16,523 nt of DNA from T1Sed10-49 sp046498405 (GCA_046498405.1 JAWOAS010000097.1:1-16523), one strand, 5' to 3'. Positions 1 through 6,382 are shown, numbered from the stretch's first letter. Program-made: numbers and translations. The notes: generated by a model from the letters alone, not told the origin.

Positions 1-7
1 CCCCGAG

Positions 8-877
8 ATGCCTGCGCAGACGACCGCCCGCGGCGCCGCGTTCTTCGACCTCGACAAGACGGTCGTGGCGAAGTCCTCGACCCTGGCGTTCAGCCGCGAG
101 CTCTACCGCGAGGGCTTCATCACCCCCTCGGTCGTGCTCAAGACCGCCTACGCCCAGCTGTCCTACCAGCTCCTCGGCGCCAACGACGAGAAGATGCAGC
201 GCTCCCGGGAGTCGCTGCTCGAGCTCACCCGCGGCTGGGACGCCGAGCGGGTCAAGCGCCTCGTGCGCGAGACGATGCAGGAGGTCATCGACCCCCTCAT
301 CTACGAGGAGGCCCTCGACCTCTTCGCCGAGCACCGACGGGCGGGCCGACGGCTCTACCTCGTCTCGAGCGCCGGCGAGGAGGTCGTCCAGCCGCTCGCG
401 GAGTACCTCGGCGTGCCGCACGTCATCGCCACCCGCATGGCCATCGACGACGAGGGCCGCTACGCCGGCGAGCTCGAGTTCTACGCCTACGCCGAGGCCA
501 AGGCCGAGGCGATCGTCGCCGAGGCCGACGCCGTCGGCATCGACCTCGCGGCGAGCTACGCCTACTCCGACTCGATCACCGACCTGCCGATGCTCGAGGC
601 CGTCGGCTCGCCGGTGGCGGTCAACCCCGACCGGGAGCTGCGCGCCGTCGCGCTCGAGCGCGGCTGGGAGGTGCGCGACTTCACCCGCCCGGTGGCGCTG
701 CGTCAGCGGCTGGCGACGGTGCCGCGGCCCTCCGGCGAGGTCGTCGCCGGCGCCGGGGCGCTCGGCGCGCTGGCGGTGACCGGCTGGCTGCTCCACCGAC
801 GCTGGCGGCGCTCGGCCTCGCCCGTCGGCAGGGCCGCCTCGGCGGTGCGCGGGACGCTGCCGGGGGTGGGACGGTGA
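8..877 (+). CDS. HAD-IB family phosphatase (SerB-like) with C-terminal membrane anchor
   Basis: This is a haloacid-dehalogenase superfamily phosphohydrolase of subclass IB, the group that includes phosphoserine phosphatase. The nucleophile motif DLDKT gives D14 and acid/base D16. The motif II serine is near S120 (LVSSAGEE), the motif III lysine near K165, and the motif IV acids are D188 and D192 in YSDSITDLPML. The helical cap lies between motifs I and II. From memory it resembles mycobacterial Rv0505c more than classical SerB, so the substrate is uncertain and phosphoserine is only one candidate. Residues about 245-262 form a hydrophobic helix followed by an Arg-rich tail, suggesting a tail-anchored enzyme facing the cytoplasm. 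Its stop overlaps the GTG of the next gene by four bases, so the two are probably co-translated. Only seven bases precede the ATG, so an upstream start outside the window cannot be excluded. Confidence 0.9.
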   Translation: MPAQTTARGAAFFDLDKTVVAKSSTLAFSRELYREGFITPSVVLKTAYAQLSYQLLGANDEKMQRSRESLLELTRGWDAERVKRLVRETMQEVIDPLIYEEALDLFAEHRRAGRRLYLVSSAGEEVVQPLAEYLGVPHVIATRMAIDDEGRYAGELEFYAYAEAKAEAIVAEADAVGIDLAASYAYSDSITDLPMLEAVGSPVAVNPDRELRAVALERGWEVRDFTRPVALRQRLATVPRPSGEVVAGAGALGALAVTGWLLHRRWRRSASPVGRAASAVRGTLPGVGR

Positions 878-1542
878 CCGGCGACCCGCGCGAGCGCGCC
901 GCCTCAGCGCTGCGCGACCTCGGCCACGCGCTCGTGCGCCATGACGCCGACCCGGCGCTGCTGACCGAGGTCGCCGAGGCCGCCGAGGCGCTGGCCGACC
1001 GGCTCGCAGCCGGCGGCCCGCGGCAGCGCGACCTCCTCGCCGAGGCGCTCGCGGACCCACCGCGCGACGGCGAGCGGCTCTCGCACAACCCCGACTGCGT
1101 CGTCTCGGGCCCGGCCAACCCCCACGGCCTCGCCCTCGAGGTGCGCCGAGACGGCGACGGCGCGGCGGCCACGCTCACCCTCGAGCGCGGCTTCGAGGGG
1201 CCGCCGGGGCGCGCCCACGGCGGGATGGTGGCCGCGGCCTTCGACGACGTCATGGGCTACCTGCTGGCGATGCGCCGGCTGCCGGCGCTGACCGTCGAGC
1301 TCGACGTGCGCTACCACGCCGCGGCGCCGCTGGGCGCGCCCCTGGCGATCGCCGCGCAGGTGCGCAGCGAGGAGGGCCGCAAGGTGGCCACCGAGGCCAC
1401 GCTCCGCGACCCCGACGGCACGGTCGTGGCCGAGGCCGAGGCCCTCTTCGTCGTCATCCCCGCCGAGCGGCTGGGCCTGAGCGACGCCGCCCGCGCGCGC
1501 CTGGCCGAGGTGCAGCAGCAGGCCCGCGCGCTGCTGTCGTGA
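874..1542 (+). CDS. PaaI-type hotdog-fold thioesterase
   Basis: The C-terminal half (about residues 85-200) has the hotdog thioesterase pattern: H115-G116-G117 in the turn before the central helix, then a helix with D124/D125, which supplies the usual catalytic acid. Beta strands follow (VELDVRYHAAAPLG and the EGRKVATEATLRD region). Such enzymes hydrolyse acyl-CoA thioesters in the cytoplasm; the acyl substrate cannot be read from the sequence. The N-terminal 80 residues are helical, Ala/Arg-rich and not part of the minimal fold, so the protein is longer than a minimal PaaI of about 140 residues. The start is GTG at 874, overlapping the TGA of the phosphatase gene (GTGA), which implies coupled translation. 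The stop codon lies inside a short duplicated segment described separately. Confidence 0.85.
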   Translation: MTGDPRERAASALRDLGHALVRHDADPALLTEVAEAAEALADRLAAGGPRQRDLLAEALADPPRDGERLSHNPDCVVSGPANPHGLALEVRRDGDGAAATLTLERGFEGPPGRAHGGMVAAAFDDVMGYLLAMRRLPALTVELDVRYHAAAPLGAPLAIAAQVRSEEGRKVATEATLRDPDGTVVAEAEALFVVIPAERLGLSDAARARLAEVQQQARALLS

Positions 1543-1573
1543 GGGGGGCGGCCCCGCGCGCTGCTGTCCTGAG
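1523..1573 (+). repeat. Short direct duplication of the thioesterase gene's 3' end
   Basis: Positions 1523-1543 and 1553-1573 are 21-base direct copies 30 bases apart with one mismatch. The first copy covers the last codons and the TGA of the thioesterase gene; the second repeats that end, including a second TGA, in the intergenic space. It looks like a local tandem duplication. Confidence 0.75.
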
Positions 1574-1587
1574 CGGGGCTGGCCCGC
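1573..1587. terminator. Possible small terminator hairpin between converging genes
   Basis: GCGGG at 1573-1577 pairs with CCCGC at 1583-1587 around a five-base loop, in the 48-base gap between the converging thioesterase and bpa genes. A GGGGC/GCCCC dyad lies just upstream at 1545-1555. Neither has a T-tract and short GC dyads arise easily in DNA this rich, so this is a weak call. Confidence 0.3.
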
Positions 1588-1590
1588 GGC

Positions 1591-2109
1591 TCAGAGGTAC
1601 TGACCGGTGGCGTGCCGCTGGCCCTCGCCCTGGGCCTGCTGCGCGCCCGGCGGCAGGCCGCGCCCGCGCATCTGCTCGAGCTGCTGGCGCGCCTGCAGCT
1701 GCTGGTTGAAGACCGCGGCCTGGATGCCCTGGAAGAGCCCCTCGAGCCAGCCGATGAGCTGGGCCTGGGCGATGCGGACCTCGGACTCGGTGGGGACCTC
1801 GTCGTCGAAGCCGATGACGAGGTTGTCGAGCTCGCCCTGGAGGTCCTCGGACAGCACGCTGCGCATCTCGGTGAAGGCCCGCTGCTGGACGTCGTTGAGG
1901 CGCTGGCGCCCGCCCTCGTCGGGGTCGGCGCGGCGGACCTCCTCCTGCATCTCCCGCAGCATGATCGCGATGCGCATGAGCTTGGTCGGGTCGGTCACCG
2001 CGGTGCGGCCCTCGGTCGAGCCCCCGTCGCTGACGATCTCCACCGACCCGGCGGAGGCGTCCTCGCCACGGCGGTCGGCGCGGGGCTGCTCGCTGCTCGG
2101 CTCGGTCAT
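1591..2109 (-). CDS. bpa: Bacterial proteasome activator Bpa/PafE
   Basis: Bpa forms dodecameric rings that dock on the 20S proteasome and admit unfolded proteins without ATP. The protein is 172 residues, matching the known family (about 174 in Mycobacterium). The central part shows the family's helical bundle, including the conserved stretches TESEVRIAQAQLIGWLEG and GLFQGIQAAVFNQQ followed by QLEQMRGRGLPPG. The protein ends in GQYL, the family's C-terminal proteasome-docking motif. The N-terminal 35 residues are acidic, Ser/Gly-rich and probably disordered. I chose the ATG at 2109, which has GAGGAG ten bases upstream. A GTG at 2154 would add 15 residues but has no ribosome site and sits almost on the stop of the upstream gene. 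It follows the co-chaperone gene by 51 bases on the same strand, probably in one operon. Its presence implies 20S proteasome genes elsewhere in the genome. Confidence 0.93.
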   Translation of the reverse strand: MTEPSSEQPRADRRGEDASAGSVEIVSDGGSTEGRTAVTDPTKLMRIAIMLREMQEEVRRADPDEGGRQRLNDVQQRAFTEMRSVLSEDLQGELDNLVIGFDDEVPTESEVRIAQAQLIGWLEGLFQGIQAAVFNQQLQARQQLEQMRGRGLPPGAQQAQGEGQRHATGQYL

Positions 2110-2160
2110 CGGCTCAGGACTCCTCACGATCTCGGGGACGGTGAGGCTACCCACGCAGGC

Positions 2161-2976
2161 CTAGGCGTAGAGCGCCGAGGCCAGACGCGGTCGCGCGCGG
2201 CGCACGATCTCGTCGTCGCCGCCGAGGACGTCGAAGACCTCGAGGAGCGCCTGGCGGGCCTCGTCGCGCACCTCGGGGTCGCCCACGGCGGTGAGGAGTT
2301 CGTCGACGGCCCGCTCGTGGGAGCCCTCGGCGGCCAGGGCGCGGCCCAGCCGCAGCCGCGCGCCGGCGTCGCCGGCCTCCGCCGCGGCGGCGAGCTCGGC
2401 GAGGCCCGCGGCGTCGGTGCGCGCGCTGGCGAGGGCGAGGCGGGAGCGCACCTGCGCCACCTGGGGGTCGCCGGGGGCGCGCTCGAGCAGCTTGGCGGCC
2501 TCCTCGTGCTCGCCGCGGTCGCTGAGGCGCTCGGCGAGCGCGGCCAGCGCCTGCCCGTGGGCCGGCTCGACCGCGAGGGCCTGGCGCAGCAGCGGCTCGG
2601 GGTCGGCCGAGGCCGCCGCCTCGTCGACGAGGCGGTCGGCCTCGCTGGGCAGCAACGCGGCGAAGAAGTCCTCGATGGCCGGCTCGGGCTTGACGCCGGT
2701 GAACTCCTGGGCGACCTCGCCGTCGACGAAGCCCTTGACCGCGGGGATGCCCTGGACGCGGTAGCGGGCGGCGAGCTGGGGCTCCTCGTCGACGTTGACC
2801 TTGACGACGGAGACCTTGCCGGCATGGCGGCCGGCGACGCGCTCGATCAGCGGTGAGAGCTGGTGGCAGGGGCCGCACCACGGGGCCCAGAAGTCGACGA
2901 CGACGGGCTGGCGCCTGCTGCGCGCGAGCACGTCGGTCTCGAAGGAAGCGGTCGTGGCGGTGTCGATGGCGCTCAT
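2161..2976 (-). CDS. ybbN: Thioredoxin-domain/TPR co-chaperone (YbbN/CnoX-like)
   Basis: This 271-residue cytoplasmic protein has an N-terminal thioredoxin domain (about residues 8-112) with the intact active site WCGPC (C34, C37) and the cis-proline in VQGIPAVKGF. A C-terminal helical, TPR-like region (about 115-271) follows, matching the YbbN/CnoX plan, including the terminal ARPRLASAL-type helix. YbbN/CnoX proteins hold oxidatively damaged or unfolding proteins and pass them to chaperones. Because both cysteines are kept, this one may also have oxidoreductase activity, unlike E. coli YbbN, which lacks CxxC. I chose the ATG at 2976: it starts the domain at the usual distance from CGPC, and a GAGGA element lies about 13 bases upstream. 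The longer reading frame upstream has no family similarity. It precedes bpa on the same strand, linking holdase function with proteasomal disposal. Confidence 0.92.
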   Translation of the reverse strand: MSAIDTATTASFETDVLARSRRQPVVVDFWAPWCGPCHQLSPLIERVAGRHAGKVSVVKVNVDEEPQLAARYRVQGIPAVKGFVDGEVAQEFTGVKPEPAIEDFFAALLPSEADRLVDEAAASADPEPLLRQALAVEPAHGQALAALAERLSDRGEHEEAAKLLERAPGDPQVAQVRSRLALASARTDAAGLAELAAAAEAGDAGARLRLGRALAAEGSHERAVDELLTAVGDPEVRDEARQALLEVFDVLGGDDEIVRRARPRLASALYA

Positions 2977-3004
2977 CTCGGGGTGTCGTCCTCGCTGCGT
3001 CCGG

Positions 3005-3023
3005 GCCCACGCAGGGCGTGGGC
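3005..3023. promoter_or_regulatory. Perfect 8-bp inverted repeat in the ybbN leader
   Basis: GCCCACGC (3005-3012) and GCGTGGGC (3016-3023) are perfect complements around a three-base AGG spacer. The element lies 29 bases upstream of the ybbN-like ATG, within the divergent region shared with the thioesterase gene. It could be an operator for the co-chaperone/bpa operon or a hairpin in its 5' UTR. No matching known operator is recognised. Confidence 0.4.
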
Positions 3024-3125
3024 GGTCCTCGGTCTCGGGCAATCGGTCTGTCACGCAGGTGCGGTGCGCGCCCTGCGGGCTCCCCTCCCCTGCAACGCCA
3101 GGGCCGCCCCCGAGCCTTCCCCGCG

Positions 3126-3131
3126 TAGGCT
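3126..3131 (+). promoter_or_regulatory. Putative -10 element (TAGGCT) for the second thioesterase gene
   Basis: TAGGCT fits the actinobacterial TANNNT -10 pattern and is the only TA step in the neighbouring GC-rich intergenic DNA. Transcription from about 3138 would give a leader of roughly 26 bases carrying a GAGGAG ribosome site nine bases before the ATG at 3164. No convincing -35 is visible. Confidence 0.45.
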
Positions 3132-3163
3132 GCGCCGGCAACCCGATCGAGGAGCGCCACGCC

Positions 3164-3562
3164 ATGCCCACCTGGAGGAGCCCCTTCGACGAGTCGATGG
3201 GCACCCGCACCGTCGTCGCCGAGCCCGACCGCGTCGTCGCCGAGCTCAGCGTCACCCCGCAGCACCACCAGCCCGGCGGCACCGTCCACGGCGGCGTGTT
3301 CGCCACCCTGGCCGAGCTCACCGCCAGCGTCGGCGCGAACGTCTGGCTCGACGGCTCCGGCGTGGCCGTCGGGGTCTCCAACCACACCGACTTCCTGCGC
3401 GCGGTCGTCGACGGGCAGCTCTCGGCCGAGGCCACGCCGCTGCAGCGGGGCCGGCGCCTGCAGCTGTGGGAGGTCCGCATCACCGACGGCGACGGCGCCC
3501 TCGTGGCCCACGGCAAGGTCAGGCTCGCCAACCTCGAGGCCACCCCGGGCCGGCAGGGCTGA
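3164..3562 (+). CDS. Small PaaI/4HBT-II hotdog thioesterase
   Basis: A 132-residue protein, about the full length of a single hotdog domain. It has the signature GGTVHGGVFATLAE: H42-G43-G44 followed by E51 at the catalytic-acid position on the central helix, as in the 4-hydroxybenzoyl-CoA thioesterase II type. SNHTDFLRAV and a C-terminal strand set (LQLWEVRITD, ALVAHGKVRLAN) complete the fold. It is predicted to hydrolyse an acyl-CoA or aroyl-CoA thioester in the cytoplasm; the substrate is unknown. The ATG at 3164 has GAGGAG nine bases upstream, which settles the start. It is a single-gene unit, divergent from the co-chaperone gene and converging on the PAC2 gene with a six-base gap. It differs clearly in sequence and length from the thioesterase ending at 1542. 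Confidence 0.88.
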   Translation: MPTWRSPFDESMGTRTVVAEPDRVVAELSVTPQHHQPGGTVHGGVFATLAELTASVGANVWLDGSGVAVGVSNHTDFLRAVVDGQLSAEATPLQRGRRLQLWEVRITDGDGALVAHGKVRLANLEATPGRQG

Positions 3563-3568
3563 GCGGGC

Positions 3569-4432
3569 TCACTCCTCGGCGCTGAGGAAGCGCTCGATCT
3601 CGTCGGCGAGGTCGTCGCCGGAGGGCAGGTCTGGCTCGGCGCCGCCCTCGTCGCGGAGCTGCTCGAGCCCGGCGACCATCTCCGCGGCCTCGTCGTGCTC
3701 GCTGATCGCGTCGTCGACGCGCTCGGCGTGCAGTCGCGCGGCGGTCTCGAGCTCGTCGGTGTCGAGGTCGACCTCGAGGATGTCGGCCACGGCCCGGACC
3801 ATCGCCAACGAGCCGGGCGGGTAGGGCGAGGCGGCGATGTAGTGCGGCACCTCGGCGAACAGCCCGAGGACGGCCACGCCGTGGGCGGCGAGCTCGGCCT
3901 GCAGCGCCGTGGCCGCGCCCACCGGGCCGCTGTAGCCCCCGACGGCGGTGGCCGCGAGGTCGCCGGCGCCCTCGTCGGCGGTGTTGCCGGCGTAGGAGAT
4001 CGTCACCGGCCGGGTGTGCGGCGCGGCGGCCGGGTAGGCGCCGAGGGTCACCGCCCGGCGCACGCCGAGGCGGTGGCAGGCCTCGGCGACGTCGTCGACG
4101 AGCTGATGCCAGCGCATGTCCGGCTCCGGGCCGATGAGCAGCACCGCATCGCGCGGGCCGTCGAGCCGCGCGGCGGAGAGCTCGATGCGGGGCCACTCGA
4201 CCCGGCTGACGACGCCGGCGTCGACGACGGCGGTGGGCCGCCGTGCGCGGTAGTCGAGGTAGGTGTCGCCGTCGAGCTCGGCGACGCGCTCGGCGAGCCA
4301 GCGGTGGCGCAGGAAGAGCGCGGCGCTCTCCCCCACGTCCCCGGCGTCGACGAAGCCGTCGAGGGCAATGAGGAGCACCGGGTCACGGAGCTCGGGCAGG
4401 TCGTCGGTCGTCCAGCGCAGCGCGTCACTCAT
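3569..4432 (-). CDS. PAC2-family protein (proteasome-assembly-chaperone-like, function unknown)
   Basis: A 287-residue protein matching the PAC2 family: an N-terminal LLIALDGFVDAGDVGESAALFL segment (residues 20-41), a central VLLIGPEPDMRWHQLVDDV segment (97-115), then VTLGAYPAAAPHTRPV and EVPHYIAASPYPPGS. The C-terminal 60 residues are acidic and helical. In eukaryotes and archaea, PAC2 relatives help assemble the 20S proteasome; the actinobacterial members are widespread but have no proven function. Its position one gene from bpa is suggestive, but it is separated by a gene on the other strand. The ATG at 4432 lies seven bases after a TACGCT hexamer on the same strand, suggesting a leaderless transcript. 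The bases before the ATG (a G run) are a poor ribosome site. Confidence 0.87.
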   Translation of the reverse strand: MSDALRWTTDDLPELRDPVLLIALDGFVDAGDVGESAALFLRHRWLAERVAELDGDTYLDYRARRPTAVVDAGVVSRVEWPRIELSAARLDGPRDAVLLIGPEPDMRWHQLVDDVAEACHRLGVRRAVTLGAYPAAAPHTRPVTISYAGNTADEGAGDLAATAVGGYSGPVGAATALQAELAAHGVAVLGLFAEVPHYIAASPYPPGSLAMVRAVADILEVDLDTDELETAARLHAERVDDAISEHDEAAEMVAGLEQLRDEGGAEPDLPSGDDLADEIERFLSAEE

Positions 4433-4439
4433 GCCCCCC

Positions 4440-4445
4440 AGCGTA
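4440..4445 (-). promoter_or_regulatory. Putative leaderless -10 element (TACGCT) of the PAC2 gene
   Basis: Read on the minus strand, TACGCT is followed by seven bases and then the ATG, so transcription would start at or beside the A of the start codon. The same geometry occurs before the M20 and M18 genes on the plus strand. Confidence 0.5.
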
Positions 4446-4486
4446 GTGAGCCGCGCCGGGCTCGCCGCCGCGTCGTCCAGAGGTGG

Positions 4487-4527
4487 GGCGCCGGCCCGCC
4501 GGCGAGCTCCGGCGCCGGGCCGCCGGC
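4487..4527 (-). terminator. GC-rich repeated dyad downstream of the small membrane protein gene
   Basis: Two 17-base near-identical copies (4487-4503 and 4511-4527, one mismatch, 24-base spacing) are each nearly self-complementary. CCGGCG at 4499-4504 can also pair with CGCCGG at 4513-4518. Lying just past the stop at 4529 on the minus strand, the structure could terminate that gene before the PAC2 promoter. There is no T-tract, so intrinsic termination is uncertain. Confidence 0.4.
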
Positions 4528-4528
4528 C

Positions 4529-5089
4529 TCACGATCCCGCCGGGCCCCCACGGTCGATGGGGCGGGTCGCCTCGTCGTCGCTGGCCGGCGGGGCCTCGTC
4601 GCCGTCGGCCACGCGCTGGGTCTCATCGAACCGCGCCTGCCCGTCGGGGTCGTCGGGGGGCGCGGGAGGCCCCGCCACGGCGGGGTCGGGCTCGGTGAGC
4701 TCGGCGCCGCCGGGCAGGGTCGTGGCTTCCCGGGCCGGGGCGGCCGGTGGCGGGGGCGGGGCCTGGGGGTGCTCCCAGTCGACACGGCGCCCGGCCCGCA
4801 GCGCCCTGCGCCGCACGCTGGCCTGCACCGCCCGGGTCACCGCGAGGACGACGCCGACGAGCAGGGCGTAGCCGAGCACGGCCACGAGCGCGGTCAGCAG
4901 CGTGTCCTGGTCCTCGAACATGCCCTGGAAGGGGGCGAGGAAGAAGCCGGCGCCGGCGCCGGCGAAGGCGACGATGACGTTGGCCTCGTTGGCCTCGAGG
5001 AGGTAGAAGAGCGTGTCGAAGCCGATGAAGCCGACGATGACGAGCAGGAAGGCGTTGGTCCAGCGGGAGACGATGTCCCAGGGGCTCAT
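4529..5089 (-). CDS. Small membrane protein with disordered acidic tail, unknown function
   Basis: I do not recognise this family. The 186-residue protein has three hydrophobic segments at about residues 12-31, 37-57 and 64-88, followed by an Arg-rich stretch (RRRALRAGRR) that should stay in the cytoplasm. Residues from about 105 to the end are Pro/Ala/Asp/Glu-rich and low in complexity, so probably a disordered cytoplasmic tail. Acidic loop residues EANEAN and FEDQD separate the helices. The ATG at 5089 has AGGAG about 13 bases upstream. It precedes the PAC2 gene on the same strand with a 96-base gap holding a dyad and a separate -10-like element, so the two may not share a transcript. Codon use is like its neighbours, and the hydrophobic plan is convincing even though the function is not known. 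Confidence 0.75.
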   Translation of the reverse strand: MSPWDIVSRWTNAFLLVIVGFIGFDTLFYLLEANEANVIVAFAGAGAGFFLAPFQGMFEDQDTLLTALVAVLGYALLVGVVLAVTRAVQASVRRRALRAGRRVDWEHPQAPPPPPAAPAREATTLPGGAELTEPDPAVAGPPAPPDDPDGQARFDETQRVADGDEAPPASDDEATRPIDRGGPAGS

Positions 5090-5204
5090 CCTCGCGGCTC
5101 CTGTCCCGGCCTCGTGGCCACGTCAGCGCGTCGTCGTCGACGGTACCGACCGCCGGGTCGCGCGGCACCGCGCCCGGGCCGGCGCCCCCGGCGCGTCGCG
5201 CCCC

Positions 5205-5211
5205 TAGCCTA
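5205..5211. promoter_or_regulatory. Overlapping bidirectional -10 elements
   Basis: TAGCCT (plus, 5205-5210) and TAGGCT (minus, 5211-5206) overlap almost completely between the divergent genes ending at 5089 and starting at 5242. Either strand could bind RNA polymerase, and use in one direction should exclude the other. For the minus-strand gene a second candidate, TACCGT at 5145-5140, is closer to the start codon. Confidence 0.4.
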
Positions 5212-5241
5212 GAGGCCCGCGATGGAGGGAGCCGAGCGCCG

Positions 5242-6333
5242 ATGACGGCCGGACCGCTCGCGGCGGCGCTGGCCGCTGCGGCGCTCGCCGCGAGCGCCGC
5301 GTGGCACTCCTCCCGCCCCGCGGCGCGCCAGGGGATCGTGCCACCAGCACGCGTGCGGGCGCTGCCCCACCCACTCTCACGCGGGCTCGACGTCGCCCTC
5401 GCCGCGGTCCCGGCCGCGCTGGCCGCCGGCCTCGCGGCCGCGGCGCTCGTCGCACTCGGCACCGCGCCAGTGACCGCGCTGGCCGCCCCGGCCGCCCTCG
5501 GGTGGCTGGCCGCCGTCGCGCTGACCGCGGTCACCGGCAGGACGTGGGACCGCCTCGGCCCTCCCGCCCTGCTCGCCCGCGACCGGCCCGCGCCGCCGCG
5601 CCTCGCCGCGCTCGGGGTGTGGCCCGCCGCGGTCGCGCTGGCCCTGCTGGCGCTGCTCGCGACCACCGCGCACGCCGCCGCCCGGCCCGCCACGGCCAGC
5701 GTCGCCGCCGGGGTCGTCGTGGCCTGGCTCGGGGCGACCGCGGCGCTCGGGCGCCTGGCGGGCCGGCGGTCGCTGCACTACGCCGACCCGGCCACGGCGC
5801 TGTCGACGGTCCTGGCGCGCCTCGCCCCGCTCGCGCGGCGCGACGCGGGGTGGGTGTGGCGCAGCCCCGCCGCCGCGCTGACCGCCGAGGAGCCCGTCCG
5901 GGGCACCCTCGCGCTGGCCGCGGCCGCCGTCGCGCCCGCGGTCGTCGCGCTCGCCCCGCTGCCGGGGCTCGCCGGCCAGCACAGCCCCCTGGCCACCGCC
6001 GGCTGGCTCGTCGTCGCCCTGCTCGGCAGCGCGGCGCTGCTGCGCCTCACGGCGCTCCGGCCCTACCTCCTGGTCGCGGCGCTGCCGGGCGTGGCCGGCT
6101 GGGCCCTCGCCGGCCACCTCGCCGTGCTCCTGCCGGCCCTCGGCCTGGCCGCGCCCGCGGCCGGGGCGCTGGCGGCGGCGGTCCTGCTCGCCGGTCATCT
6201 CCTCACGATCGCCGCAGCGCACCGGGCCGCGCTGGCCCGCTTCGACCCGCGCGCGGCGCGCGCCGTGCAGTTCCCCCTGCGCGCGGTGGCCCTGCTGTCG
6301 GCCGGCGCAGGGGCCGGATGGGCCCTGGGGTGA
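5242..6333 (+). CDS. Polytopic Ala/Leu-rich membrane protein, unknown function
   Basis: I do not recognise this family. The 363-residue protein is dominated by Ala, Leu, Val and Gly, with about nine or ten hydrophobic segments. Approximate positions are 4-20, 50-72, 77-97, 122-146, 151-172, 221-241, 250-268, 273-297, 300-325 and 345-362. The largest hydrophilic loop, about 173-218, contains LHYADPATALSTVLARL and DAGWVWRSPAAAL and is the best place to look for conservation. I see no ATP-binding motif, signal lipobox or catalytic signature, so a transporter-like or structural role is only a guess. The ATG at 5242 overlaps the stop of a seven-codon ORF (5222-5245, ATGA), inside which a GGAGG sequence lies 13 bases before the start. 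Some apparent helices may reflect only the alanine richness of the coding DNA, but no competing frame has better protein features. Confidence 0.7.
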   Translation: MTAGPLAAALAAAALAASAAWHSSRPAARQGIVPPARVRALPHPLSRGLDVALAAVPAALAAGLAAAALVALGTAPVTALAAPAALGWLAAVALTAVTGRTWDRLGPPALLARDRPAPPRLAALGVWPAAVALALLALLATTAHAAARPATASVAAGVVVAWLGATAALGRLAGRRSLHYADPATALSTVLARLAPLARRDAGWVWRSPAAALTAEEPVRGTLALAAAAVAPAVVALAPLPGLAGQHSPLATAGWLVVALLGSAALLRLTALRPYLLVAALPGVAGWALAGHLAVLLPALGLAAPAAGALAAAVLLAGHLLTIAAAHRAALARFDPRAARAVQFPLRAVALLSAGAGAGWALG

Positions 6334-6369
6334 GGCCGCCCGTCGCGCGCGCGGGCCGCACCGAGGCGG

Positions 6370-6375
6370 TAGCGT
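6370..6375 (+). promoter_or_regulatory. Putative leaderless -10 element (TAGCGT) of the M20 gene
   Basis: TAGCGT is followed by seven bases (CCCGGCC) and then the ATG at 6383. No ribosome-binding sequence fits between them, so a transcript starting at or next to the ATG is the simplest reading. Confidence 0.55.
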
Positions 6376-6382
6376 CCCGGCC

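Noticed and set aside
2110..2154. GTG start adding 15 residues to Bpa
   Set aside because: It has no ribosome site and almost abuts the upstream stop; the ATG at 2109 has GAGGAG upstream and gives the family's normal length.
2977..3543. Longer N-terminus for the thioredoxin-domain gene
   Set aside because: The extension runs antisense to the thioesterase gene and has no similarity; the ATG at 2976 places CGPC at the normal distance.
6338..6356. GCCCG/CGGGC dyad after the 5242 gene as a terminator
   Set aside because: A five-base stem with a nine-base loop in very GC-rich DNA is too likely by chance and has no T-tract.
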